Assembly: GCA_037179385.1 (NCBI GenBank)
Contig: CM074179.1
Span: forward strand, 73,522,719-73,586,718
Length of the DNA stretch: 64,000 bases
Source: Holothuria scabra
Taxonomy: Eukaryota; Echinodermata; Holothuroidea; Aspidochirotida; Holothuriidae
Reading direction: 5' to 3'
The notes beneath the pieces are model-generated. The model searched no databases and had not been told where the DNA came from. It saw only the letters and a list, made by a program, of their open reading frames with translations. Positions within the stretch are counted from its first letter, which is position 1. Every line of letters begins with the position of its first letter. Positions 1 to 38,130 of the stretch are shown piece after piece. Made by a program: the position numbers and the translations under genes.

Positions 1-3000
1 CTCTGAACGGATACAAATCGTAATAAGACGTAACTCAAGTTGTTAACTTTTTGGCTCTTTCCGACTAGAGATGGACTTATCTTTACCTGAAATTCACAAA
101 AATTGGACTGTAATCCGTGCTCCGAAATTGCTGCAGTGTGACCCGTGCTGACCATGACCAAAGATATTGCCTAAAGTAAAAGTTAGGTGAGGCCTTGTAT
201 GCTGAACCAAGAGGTAGCAGCCGGCTCTGCCGTAGGAAGATTCTGAGACACTGAATGTAATTTGGAAAATTGTGGCCTCAGTATTGCGTAAGATGTACTG
301 ACGTTCTATAAACGGATATGTGAAAACGTATATTCCAGCGCCCAGCAGCCCATATGATTCTAACTTAAATGAAAGGCTCTCAGGAGAAATTGCCAAACGT
401 AAAGTATTTTGTCACTATCTTTCAACAACACCATACTGTATACGACCTTTCATGGAGCTAACTCCGTGGATTACCTCCTCAGTGTAACAGGGACTTTTCC
501 ATATCTAAATATAGGCTTTTTGCAACTGTGCATGTAGTCTTTGAATTGTAAGTTACTCCAGTGCAAATATTGGTGTGCACTGAGTATGCCTACACCGGTA
601 CAAGTCATTCTGCAGGGCAGAACCGCGATGCATGCATTTGGTTGCGTGAGAATTTGCAGTTCGGACCGTGGAACAACCAGGTACAAATTTGCACACAATT
701 GGCGAACAAGATCCCCAAACTGTGATATAGTTCGGATAATAAGCCTGAGGCCTTTCCAGTTGCGCCGGTACAATAAGCATCGTCAAAAGTACACGTCGCT
801 AGAAAAGAACAGCAAGTTTAAGCCAAACCTATTTTACCACTCTTAATCGGAGAACCTCCCGATCAGCTATTTTAGATTCATAAAGTTCAATGGGTTTATT
901 GTTGCATTAATTACAGTGACATCTGTTTGCTCAATAAAGCTAGCTTGTTTGCAAAACTGAGGAGCAAGACGACATTGCAATATTATTGTAAAGACAAGGT
1001 TAACCCGGGAAGAGGCCCTTTCTTGGGTACTACTGGCTTTAAAATCTCCTATTTAATCTAACATCTTGTGTTGTTTGAATTTTCGAATTCTAGTCTGTTG
1101 ACCAAAGTTCATTGTCATAACATTTTTCAATAGCGAATAATTTAGCTTCTGGTTACTGTGATTCAGAAAATGTATTGCAACATAAAGGAAGCGATTCATT
1201 TCGGAACATGAAATATCGACTTCTTAAATTATGAGTCAGACAGTTGAATTCAGATAATATTTGGCAGGGAAATACAGGCTTATAATTACTGTCATTACTT
1301 TTCGGATTACAAATAAGCTTGCTCTTCATAGAGGCAGCACAAGTTTTACCAGTCTGAATTGTTTATGACGTCTCGCTACTTGGAATACGACGCACATGAA
1401 TTTGTGAATTACAAAATGGTGAGTCTACTTAATCAGTATGATATTGTAAATTACAAAATTATTGTGTGTTTTAGCCCGTTTGATTCAGAATTTTATATGA
1501 GTCACTGTGTGTGGTAAGATCAGTAAACGGTTCTTAGGCGACGAGACAGGGAGCTGCGGCCCTCCCAGAGCGGGGAAATGCTTCCCTCAGGACACTGACA
1601 CTGATATTTCCAGGGCAAGCGGGCATTGCAGTGGGTAGTGAGAAGGGCAACGGCGTTTGCCTACAGGGCAAATTGCTTATTAGTTGCCCAACGCATACTG
1701 TTGAACTTGAAGTATAAAATTTAAGTTTATCACGAACTCTACACAATTATAAACCAAACACCCCGAAAAATAATTTCGTTGTAGTGTGTGGGAGGGGCGG
1801 GACCCACCCAACCTGAGTACTATCGTGGTAAAAGGGAAAAATAGAGAAATAATATGCAAAAACCTCCAGGGCAATAACCTTTCGCCCCTCTGAAATGTCT
1901 TCCCGTGCGCCTATGTATCCGGTTTTTCTCATACATCTCAGTCTATACACCCAGTGCTGTAGCTATAATTTCATTCAAGGGGAGGGTACGCACAGACGGG
2001 CCCCATTTTAAACGGAGTGCTACAACTTGATTGGCGCGGAGCTTCTCGAAGAGAATTGAAAAATTCGAGACCCTTCTGGCAGCCGAAAATGGCAATTCCC
2101 TGGCTTGCATATGATGCAAGACAGTATACTAGCAGAGAGCTATTTTAGTGGGATGAGGGGCGGAACAATATTATTTTTTAACATAACTGATACAGAGTGA
2201 TGCCTAGGAGTGGCTTCTAGCGGATGGACTAGCCCCCCCCCCCCTTTGGGGAAAAATTGTAGTTTTAAAAGGTTCGTCGCAAATGTTGAAATATGTCGTT
2301 GCATTTGTAAATAAGATGAAAACCAGAGTGGTCACGTGACTGATAATGTTGCACGGTAAAACAGTTATAAAAATTTTAGCCATCTCAGTTTCCATGTTGA
2401 AGTTGCCCCATACAAGTATAAGAACTTTCACTTTATCAAGGATCGAGATCAATGAACTAGCGAGAAAACTGTAAGTGTACTGGTAGCCAGAGAAAATAGT
2501 TGTAATTGTAGTGATTATGTTATGGCCGTTTGAACAATTAAGAACATCGGTTGTGATCCAAATCAATGTTTGCGTTAAACTGGAGTTTGAGACAGAAATT
2601 TCATTATACCAAGCGAAGCGTCACTATCAGTTGGCGCGGAATGTCGAGACCATTTTGAAAACTTGCGACCCTCAGACAGCCTTAAAAGGGGATTTCCTAG
2701 GCTTTTAATTAAACTGTTTCGGGCTTTCCAACTGTTCCAATAAAATGTTCACTTCAGTAGAAAAGAGCAAATTGAAAAACGATCACAAAGTTACCAGATA
2801 AAATTAATACCACTATTCTGTTTTCGTCGGAAACTGTCTGCGCTGATGGCCTCTGTATGCATTTTGGTGCCCTCCAATCTGCCTGTGCAGAAGGAAGTTA
2901 AAATTAACATCCAACAAGTTCTGCGCAACTCCCTCTCGTAGAATGTACTACCACATGCAGTGACGTTTGTATAGCAAGATAACAAATTTCCCCGACTGTC

Positions 3001-4380
3001 ATGTTGAGTGGTGAAATTCGTTAACTGTATTGTTTTGGGCTGCATGTTTCCTTTGCACAGCGGCGTCGATCTGATTTTTGAATGGGGTGTTTTGGTGTTT
3101 TGGATGGATTTGGATGGATTTTATATAATAGTACGTGAAAGTGTTGTGGTGAGTTGAAAGTCCCTGTTGTTTTTGGTGGAGTTCAATGGTTTTCTAGTAT
3201 CACCTGGCACCAAACTCTGGAAACCTTGTTTGCAGAATATCTTAAGCCACAGTATGAATTTTGGCTTTTTGAATGTAGAGGTGTTATGGTTAAAAGAAAA
3301 ACCAGTAGTTACTTACTGGTGGAGTCTAAGGACAATTTGGGTCACCATGCAGATGTTACAATAAATGTGACTTCTTTTTTTTTCTTTTTTTGAAAAGAAT
3401 ATTTTTTCATTCTGATTTTTTTTAGACTCTGTATTCGCCCAGACTGGGCCGTCTCTGGACTCAGGTTCTGTACTGGTTACAGCTGGGTGCACTAAAATTA
3501 CAGTTCATTAGAACTTTTCAATGATACTATTACATGCAATGTGTCCTCAATATGCAAATGGTCCCCACAGTAAACTGAATAACAAGATGCAAGATAACTA
3601 TAAAAATAACCATTCTATTTTAAATCTGTTACTTCAATGAAATGCGACTTGTTATTTCTCACAGCTACCCTAAAATTTTTAACGATTTACCAACCGTTTA
3701 GAATTTGAGGAATCCTAATTTTATACAATACTATAGGTATAAAAGTTCCATAAAAACTTCATGTGAAAGCATCTATTCCTCAGATAGTTCCAATTATTCC
3801 GACCTACTTACGAACCAGTGGGCTATAACTCGAAAAAGGGCCTTGGCCGGCCCGACTAAAATCAACTGGTTCGAAACTGAGCCGAAAAACTCCATGTTAA
3901 GCTATATAACCCAGCCTACTAAATTCTAGTCCCTCCCTACATAAACTTCATCCATATCGAGATGAAATCTTTGTGAACTTTACCAGACTAATATTTCATG
4001 GCAAGCTCTAGTGAACATACAAGACTCTGTTATCAGATCACTCCGAGTACATGCTGTGTTATATGAGCTTCCCTGTATTTTTTATTTAATTTGATGTCAA
4101 TCAAATGACTGCACTTAAAATTTTCAGACTTGGTTCAAGGGAAAAAAGTTTAGTTGTTTGAGGTGACGAATGATTGCCCTTCAATCTGTCAATTATGTTC
4201 TCTTTCCAAAATTTTATTCTGAGTGTAATCGCAAAAAAGACACCAAATGATTACCTCTCGAGACATCTCATTAATAATATAGCAGTTAGTTTTAGTTTAA
4301 CAATGAAAGGCATTGACACACGTACCTGTTATTTCCAGATGATGCATTGTCTCATTGTCTTTTATTTTCTGTTGAAAAAG
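1..4380. other. 5' flank or upstream introns of deaminase copy 1; duplicated segment
   Basis: No exon is recognised with confidence. The stretch aligns in order with 41545-46480: 94-560 with about 41630-42070, 880-1560 with 42400-43130, 1950-2560 with 43520-44120 and 3400-3700 with 45430-45740. It also holds two copies of a dispersed repeat core (2028-2110, 2618-2706) and a partial tRNA-derived SINE near 3800-3905. Confidence 0.7.
3800..3905 (+). repeat. tRNA-derived SINE, 3' part only
   Basis: It matches the tail of the SINE at 46664-46900 (the ACTCGAAAAAGGGCC / GCCGGCCCGACT region and the GAAACTGAGCC end). The tRNA head is absent. Confidence 0.55.
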
Positions 4381-31338
<26,958 letters not shown>

Positions 31339-33356
31339 AATAGGTAAAACGATGTCAGAAGGAAAGGAGATTTGAAGATTGTATGAAGGTGCGACGGGGA
31401 TCAAACGACACGGGCCTCTTAATTTTGGAATAACGACACCTCTATTATACTTGGTCTGGTATTTTGTAATTGAGTACTTGTAATGACCTTTTTCAGTCAA
31501 ATGGGGCAGTAATATTGGCAATGAAGGGACAAATGCGCAAACGTCGGGTTGATACGCACTGGGTGTTTCTTGATTGGCTGTTGCCATTGTACTGATTTTT
31601 TGTTATGTTTACAGTAGGTTAGGGATTAGGGCTATCGTTAGTCAGTTAGCGAATTTCTTGTTAAAAATTGCTTATCGCCCCCAAAATTCACAACTGGCTA
31701 AGTATAGCCCTAATCCTTAGCGTTAACAAAGAATGCAATCGATGCAATTGAATACAGAGCCTACAGCCAGTCAGGAAATTTCTTCTTAGTGCGCATCTAC
31801 CACAGAGCTGTTTGCAGGTGGTTTATCAAATCAATGAAGTCCGGTGTGTCAAAGGTGAGACCAGGGCAGGAGACATCAATCTAACGTCTTTATCAAGTTC
31901 TAGAGGAACCTTTTGCCACAGTAAAATATGAGATGTAACCGATTCACTTACTTCACAAGCGGCGCCCCTTTTTACGGGCTAAACGAGTACGCTATCTAGT
32001 GTAGCTAGCTTGTGACATCATTTGAACGCCCTCTTTATATCCGATGGCCCTTCGTCCCGTCGCCCATGGTTTTACTCGATTTCATTTCAAGGCCGGCGAA
32101 GTGTGCAATAAAATCCAAAATCTTCCAAAATCCTTCGTTTTTCATTTCCACTATTTAAAGCAAACCAAAAATGTATGAACCCCTATTTTTCCGCCCCTTG
32201 CTGATGATAATACTTTAGGTGGCTCCAATGGGGGTGGGGGTGGGGGTTGCAAGGATCCCTGTAGGAAGGGTTGTAGTGCTAGCATCCTTAACAGATAATC
32301 TACAAGGAACGAGGATATGGAATTTAAGGTTTTATAACATAAATGTTTAGAATTCCGTGTACCAAATCTTGTAAGAAAGCTACTCTTACTATCTAAAAAA
32401 TCTCGGAATAGCAAAGGTTATACTCGCAGCTCGGGAGATAAACTCTTCGGGAGAAAATGGTCTCCACCCTATTTGGGGAAAATCCTGCCATGGGTGGAGC
32501 CATTTTCAAATTCCTCCCATGATGCTTAGTAATCCTACCGCGCAAATTTAACGGAGACCTACGTTCAAAATACCTGGAAATTATCATCGATCTCAGGACA
32601 CAGAAATTTTGGCATATTTGGAAAGTTTGTTGCGAGGAGAAAAAATCGGATCACGTTTGATAGTCCACAGCAAAACATTTTGAGATATCGAGCAATTTTA
32701 CCGCGTTCTGTGACCTAAGCTCAGATCTGTGCAATGTTTTCTACAGAAAGACGGTGTTAGTGAATCGTGCCTGCACATTGGTTCATTAACACGTTGTTGA
32801 AAGTTTTTTGTGGTTTCGGTCAGGGGTGGTGAACAATTTCCTTTTTTTTAAAATATATCCACATATAATCAAAGCGACGACTATGAAAAGGTACACACTA
32901 CCTTCTCTTAAATATTCATGCTGAAAATTTTCCCCCGATCGGGTGTTTTCTCATTTTCACCCGAAAACGGCTATATCCCAATCTGACTACATTTTAGTTC
33001 TACTATACTAAACGTAGAATATGATATTGATATTTTCTTACTAATGGAACCCGGTTTAGCAAACGTCCAGAAGGTTGCATTATATTGTAGTAATCTCTGT
33101 ATGGTAAGGACTTGTACGTCATTTTTCAATGTTGCAATTGAACAGTTGTTCATAGTGTTAAAACATTTTAATACTGTTTATGCGAGTTGATTTTGTGGGC
33201 TACTAAATGCGTTTTTAAAGTGACGTTTAGATATATTAAGAAAATTTAAGAGCTTTTTCAGAAAGAAGATATGTTAACAACATTTGGGCCGAATCTTGAA
33301 CCCGGATCCAATTCTAAAGTGGAACTGTCGGGGGGGGGGGGATTGGGGTGGAGTGG
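31339..33356. other. Intergenic stretch after deaminase copy 1
   Basis: The first ~150 bp align with the sequence after copy 2 (59858 onward). A small inverted repeat built on GGATTAGGGCTAT lies at about 31617-31734. Nothing coding is recognised. Confidence 0.5.
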
Positions 33357-33785
33357 CCCTTACTCCAAATCCAGGTATGGGCCAGATATGAAATTCCATA
33401 AATGGGCCAGATATGGATTTTATATCTGGCCCATATCTGCTGCAGATATGGGATTTATATTTGGGCCAGATAAAAAATTGGGCAGATATAACTTTGATCT
33501 GTGCCAGAACCAGATCTAAACCATATATGGGCCAGATAAAATTTTATCTGGATTAGGTCTTTATCTTGAACAGATATGAACCATATAATGCAATACCATA
33601 TATGGTTTATATAAAGCTATTCCGTATTGATCCCATATAAAGCAGTGTCATGTCTGGTTTATATAAAGATTTACTGTATTGATCCCATAATATTAAGGAG
33701 ACAAGTATGGTGCATAAATGTCCCATATCTGGACCATATATGGCTGGACCAAAATTTATTAGTGCACTACCTTTGGGTAAAGCGT

Positions 33786-34085
33786 ATCAGAAGCCTTCTG
33801 ATCTTTTTAAAACGTACATAGAAACAGGAACGCTAAAACTAACAGGCAACTCAAACCAGTCGGACAAAAACACAAACGCTAACCAGCAACCATCCACACA
33901 CAAAACATGTAACATAAAGGTCTGCAACAAACGGAAAAGACGAAACCAACCCCACCCCAACACCCCAAAAATCCGCCAACTCACCCACAACCGCCCGAAC
34001 ACCAAACACCGCCCTGAGACAACAAAAACCATAAACATCCCACACCGCGCCCCACGGTCACCCACACACCCGAAGGCAACAACAC
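33786..34085 (-). repeat. SINE-like module, third in a hairpin-separated series
   Basis: Bounded by hairpins at 33786-33802 (arms ATCAGAAG and CTTCTGAT) and 34086-34106. Its minus-strand text has TTTTGTGTGTGGATGGTTG and CTATGTACGTTTTAAAAAG blocks. These recur on the plus strand at 55740-55830 and 57440-57560, so it is a dispersed family. Confidence 0.5.
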
Positions 34086-34260
34086 GGCTCAGAAGCCTTC
34101 TGAGCCTTTTTTCTAAAAATCCCCACGACTCTCTGGCGAAGAGCCAAGGGGCGAAAACCAAACGATTACTCCCGGAGGAGTTCTACTCCCTTAAGGAGCT
34201 TAACGTCCCAAATGGACAAGTACGCCCTCCAAAGGGCCTGCTCTAGACTGGCTGAATAGA
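34086..34260 (-). repeat. SINE module related to the U2-headed SINE body
   Basis: On the minus strand TTCTGTTCTATTCAGCCAGT through GGTTTTCGCCCC and CGCCAGAGAGTCG follow the same order as the U2-SINE body at 34337-34515, but diverged and without the U2 head. It ends at the hairpin 34086-34106 (10-bp perfect arms GGCTCAGAAG and CTTCTGAGCC). Confidence 0.6.
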
Positions 34261-34336
34261 ACAGAAGCCACAACCTGGATGCAGTTTAACGTCATGCCCA
34301 GGACGACACGGCTCAGAAGCCCTCTGAGCCAGCATA

Positions 34337-34562
34337 TTTTCTAAAGTCCTCCCGACCCTCTGGCAAAGGGCCGTTTTGCGAAACCAAACTTGAAACTGCT
34401 TCCCGAAGAAGCTATTACGTCCACTGAAGGACAACACTTAACGACCAACCTCGCGGCCTTCAGACCATTTTCATCATTGGTCTGTCATGTATGGCTCCAT
34501 TCTTGACTGGATGAAAAGAACAGATACTACACATGATCTTAGCCAAAAGGCCGAGAAGCGAT
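34337..34562 (-). repeat. U2 snRNA-headed SINE
   Basis: Minus-strand bases from 34562 to 34516 match the first 47 nt of U2 snRNA with a single difference, including the branch-site-recognition word GTAGTA. Sequence then leaves U2 (TTCATCCAGTCAAGAATGG onward) and continues ~180 bp to GGGAGGACTTTAGAAAA. The same body occurs at 51291-51480 (+) and, partly, 54845-54930 (-). A U2 head plus unrelated body in several copies marks a SINE, not a U2 gene. snRNA-headed SINEs (SINEU) are known in crocodilians. Confidence 0.85.
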
Positions 34563-35029
34563 CAATGTTAAGAGCTATCTGAACATCTATAACAAAGTTA
34601 TATGCCCATTGTATAACATTGACTTAAGTATTTGAAGTTGTTAAATTACATAATAGTGAAGAAAAAAACTGCTTTCAAATTCCTACTTTTAAATGTTAAC
34701 ACTGCATTGTTGGTTTAAATTATCATATGGGGCAATATCCCAACATAAATTTTGTTGAAGGTTTCATGGTTTTTCACATATTACTTCCTTAATCACAATA
34801 AAAAGAAAATCAGGGCCCTAAATTCCTGACAACGCCCACATTGGAAGGTCATTTGCATATGTTGGTATAATATGGCTGAATATGGATTGAATGTTCTGAT
34901 TTTGGTTTGCTGATACTTGTTCAGCTTCCAGAGAAGGTCTTTATGTAGGACAGGTACACAAATTAAACCAAAAAGTACTAATATGGCTATGTAAAAGTTT
35001 ATATGTAATTCTGTCATGGTATTTTAATC

Positions 35030-35860
35030 AGTTATATCTGGCTTGATATGCCCATATCAAACTTTATTTGCATATCTGGGAGGTCATTTCATCAATTTAT
35101 ATCTGGCTTGATCTAGCCATATCAAACTTTATTTGCATATCCGGACAGGGATTGAATCAAGTTATATCTGGCTTGATATGGCCATATCAAACTTTATTTG
35201 CCTATCTGGGAAGTCATTTCATCAGTTTATATCTGGCTTGATATGGCCATATAAAACTTTATTTGCATATCTGGTCAGGGATTGAATCAAGTTATATCTG
35301 GCTTGATATGGTCATATAAAACTTTATTTTCATACCTGGGAAGGCATTTCATCAAGTTATATCTGGCTTGATATGGCCATATCAAACTTTATTTGCATAT
35401 CTGGAAGACATTTCATCAATTTATGTCTGGCTTGATATGGCCATATAAAACTTTATTTGCATATCTGGGAAGGCATTTCATCAAGTTATATCTGGCTTGA
35501 TATACCCATATAAAACTTTATTTGAATATCTGGGAAGACATTTCATCAATTTATATTTGGCTTGATATGGCCATATAAAACTTTATTTGTATATCTGGGA
35601 AGTTATTTAATCAATTCATATCTGACTTGATATGGCCATATCAAACTTTATTTGCATATCTGGGAAGACATTTCATCAATTTATATCTGGCTTGATATGG
35701 CCATATAAAACTTTATTTGCATATCTGGGCCTTTCTTGAATCAAGTTATATCTGGCTTAATATGGCCGTATAAAACTTTATTTGCTCTATCAAGGCATCT
35801 AAATCTGGCTGTATATCTGGCTTGATATGGCAATATAAAGGCTGTATTTAACCAGATATA
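35030..35860. repeat. 65-bp tandem array, about 12 copies
   Basis: Unit starts at 35034, 35099, 35164 and 35229 are exactly 65 bp apart. Each unit carries ATATCTGGCTTGATATGG, AACTTTATTTGCATATCTGG and CATTTCATCA. Units with GGCC at the centre form the perfect 18-bp palindrome TTGATATGGCCATATCAA (for example 35173-35190). Confidence 0.9.
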
Positions 35861-36825
35861 TCCAGATATCAATCCATATCTGGATTTGGAGTAAGGGGGG
35901 GGGGGGCATCATAAAAACGGCTTAATATGCTCAAGTAAGTAAATCCTGCAGTTACCACTTGTTCGAATTGGAAATGCTCATTGTATGGTTTTAGGTCATT
36001 TGCTAATTTATTTGGTTTTGGTTTCAGGTCTTTAGATTATTATAGACAACGAATCATTCCTTGTCATATATCATGTTGTAAATTGTTATTGGCTATTTTT
36101 AAGTCAATTTAAAAAGAAGTCGCAAGGCAAGCACAAGAAGATTCATCTATTGATTATGCAATTAAGGCAAACTTGAGGTGACGCTCTATCGTCTTTCATG
36201 ACACAGCTGAATTCTGAACATCGCATTCATGTTGCGCACATAAACATAAGGACTTCAATCTTGGGGGAGGGGCGAATCTGCTCAAAACATAATAATGTAC
36301 GTTTGCCCGATATTCCGCAAATGAAGAAACATCTACAATTTCAAGCATGGGTGAATCTAATTTAATAACATATCAGATAAACTTCATTGTAAGCCCTCTT
36401 GAGGGCATAGGATTCTCTGTATAAAATATGTAATCATGCAAGGACGACTATATTAGCAGAGCGCCAACCAGATTGTCGCGAAGCGAACAGAAAATGTTGA
36501 AAATATACACCCCTGAGAAAAATGAAAGCGGAAGAAAATGGAGGTGGGGGTAAAGGAAAAAAAGGGGGGGGGGCAGAGATTTAATGAAAAAAAAACTGAG
36601 AAAAAACTAGACAAGCCTACTGTACCGTAGCTCAAAAGGCGTAGAAAGAGGAGGGAGTAAGCCAGAGACTACTGTCCAATTTCAACCAATGTAGGTTCCA
36701 AAATGTAAACGAACTAACAGAATGAAGGAGAATGTATTTGATGCAGCTATAGCTACCAGCGTGGATCAGTTACGTCATAGTACAAACTACAGTAATCCTT
36801 AAATGATAGCCGGGTGTAGTAGTAT

Positions 36826-37033
36826 ATAGACCTCACAGTGACGTCATCCATGGTGACAAAACAATGTAACACTTGGCCTCACGCAGTTGAATTCGCCCCG
36901 CACCTGTAGTATACTAGGCGTTTATTCTACTAGAGGTTGACAAATCAGCTGTCTGCAATTGATGGTCTTCTTTTGATCTGCCCCCAAAGAGGGCGTACTT
37001 TTTCGCTTTTACAGCATTTACATAAGGTCTTTA
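36826..37033 (+). mobile_element. TATAGACC MITE
   Basis: Short inverted ends (ATAGACCT) and an interior with TGACGTCATCC, TTGACAAATCAGC and AGGGCGTACTTT words. Copies at 45766-45988 (+) and 63153-63366 (-) share all three words in the expected order. Confidence 0.6.
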
Positions 37034-37810
37034 TCCAATCAAAGACCCCTCCATTTTGTTCCGCTCAACCCTTTTTCCCCATTACTGAAGAGTCATGTCA
37101 TGGCTCGGTGTACACGTCAGTGACTCCTCGTGAATTGATATAAAATAAGCCCTCCCTATACAGTAAGTTTCTGTGCGTTCAATTTAATTGCCAAATCTGT
37201 TTGGAGTGCTGGTAGAGGAAGCAACGCTTCTTCGTTGTCGGAGTGTCAATATAGGATACCACTTATATAGCAGGATTCAGTGTTTCAGTTTGAATTTTTT
37301 TATTTACCTAGTTTTGGTGGGGGTTGAGGATTTTGGCTACTCTTTTGTGTGTTTATGTGTATGGAAGGTGTGTTCATGACAGTCATTCTACCGCTTTGAT
37401 CTTTCATCTTTATACCGATGACCTAATATGAGTTACTTTAGATATATCTGTTATTGTTTGCAAAGAAAGCAAATAAAAAAACGGAGTCTACATCTCAATC
37501 CTTAGATTTACTTTTTAAGTCCTGGCTTGGCAGTGGCTGAGCTGCCATATGGTGGTGGCGACCATCCCCTAACAAACCAAATTTCCTGTCAACGCCCTTG
37601 TAATGTTTCAAACATTTTGTTTTAACGCCCCCCTGCAGGCCATTCTCGTGTCCTCTGATAAAATTCCCCAGGTCGGCCACTGATTTTTCGAACCAGAAGG
37701 AATATAATTTATTGACTGAGAACATTGTATTGTGATTTCTGTTGTCTTTTAAGTATTCACCTGATGTCAAATGAACTTGGAGTTAAATGCACCTTTCCAA
37801 TGCCCTAAAA

Positions 37811-38130
37811 GTCTTTCAGTGAAATGCATTTTCATAAAGTGAAATTCAATTCCACTTACGTGAAATGCATTCTACTTATGTGGAATTCAATTCCACTTTA
37901 TTGGAATACAATTTCACTCAAGTCACTCTTGCTGAAGTTGAATAGCCTAGCTATTTCATTTAAGCAAAATACAGTTTCACTTTAAGTGAAATGGAATTTC
38001 ACTTAAGTGCAATTCAATATCACCTAAGTGGAATACAATTTCACTCAAGTGCAATGCAATAACATTTTCACTTTAGTAAAATAGAATGCCTCGTCAACAC
38101 ACTTAGCTTTAGTGAAATGCTTTCCACTTG
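37811..38130. repeat. Array of short self-complementary words (CACTTAAGTG / GAATTCAATT)
   Basis: About fifteen imperfect ~21-bp units alternating CACTTAAGTG-like and GAATTCAATT-like words, both near-palindromic. The array starts exactly where the alignment with unit 2 (62170) is lost, so it is an insertion in unit 1. Confidence 0.65.

Larger units (their letters stand above)
33357..35897. mobile_element. 2.5-kb inverted-repeat element built of palindromic ATATCTGG words
   Basis: The 18-bp inverted ends CCCTTACTCCAAATCCAG lie at 33357-33374 and 35880-35897 (perfect), with poly-G outside. The left subterminal part (33375-33730) has GGGCCAGATATG words in both orientations, including a 21-bp perfect palindrome around 33445. 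The right part (about 35030-35860) is a 65-bp tandem array. The middle (33786-34562) holds SINE-like modules, probably nested. No transposase is seen, and no clear target duplication because of the G tracts. It is probably a non-autonomous DNA element. Confidence 0.65.

Noticed and set aside
31617..31734. Interstitial telomere sequence
   Set aside because: Only one or two TTAGGG-like words occur within a small inverted repeat. There is no tandem TTAGGG array.
33707..34246. 179-codon open frame, plus strand
   Set aside because: It runs antisense across SINE-like modules and has lysine/proline-rich low-complexity text. It resembles no family and its segments recur as repeats at 55.7 and 57.4 kb.
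34516..34562. U2 snRNA gene
   Set aside because: Only the first 47 nt match. The Sm site and 3' stem-loops are absent, and the following sequence is a shared repeat body.
35030..35860. CRISPR-like array
   Set aside because: The 65-bp units are contiguous and similar throughout, with no unique spacers, in a eukaryotic context.
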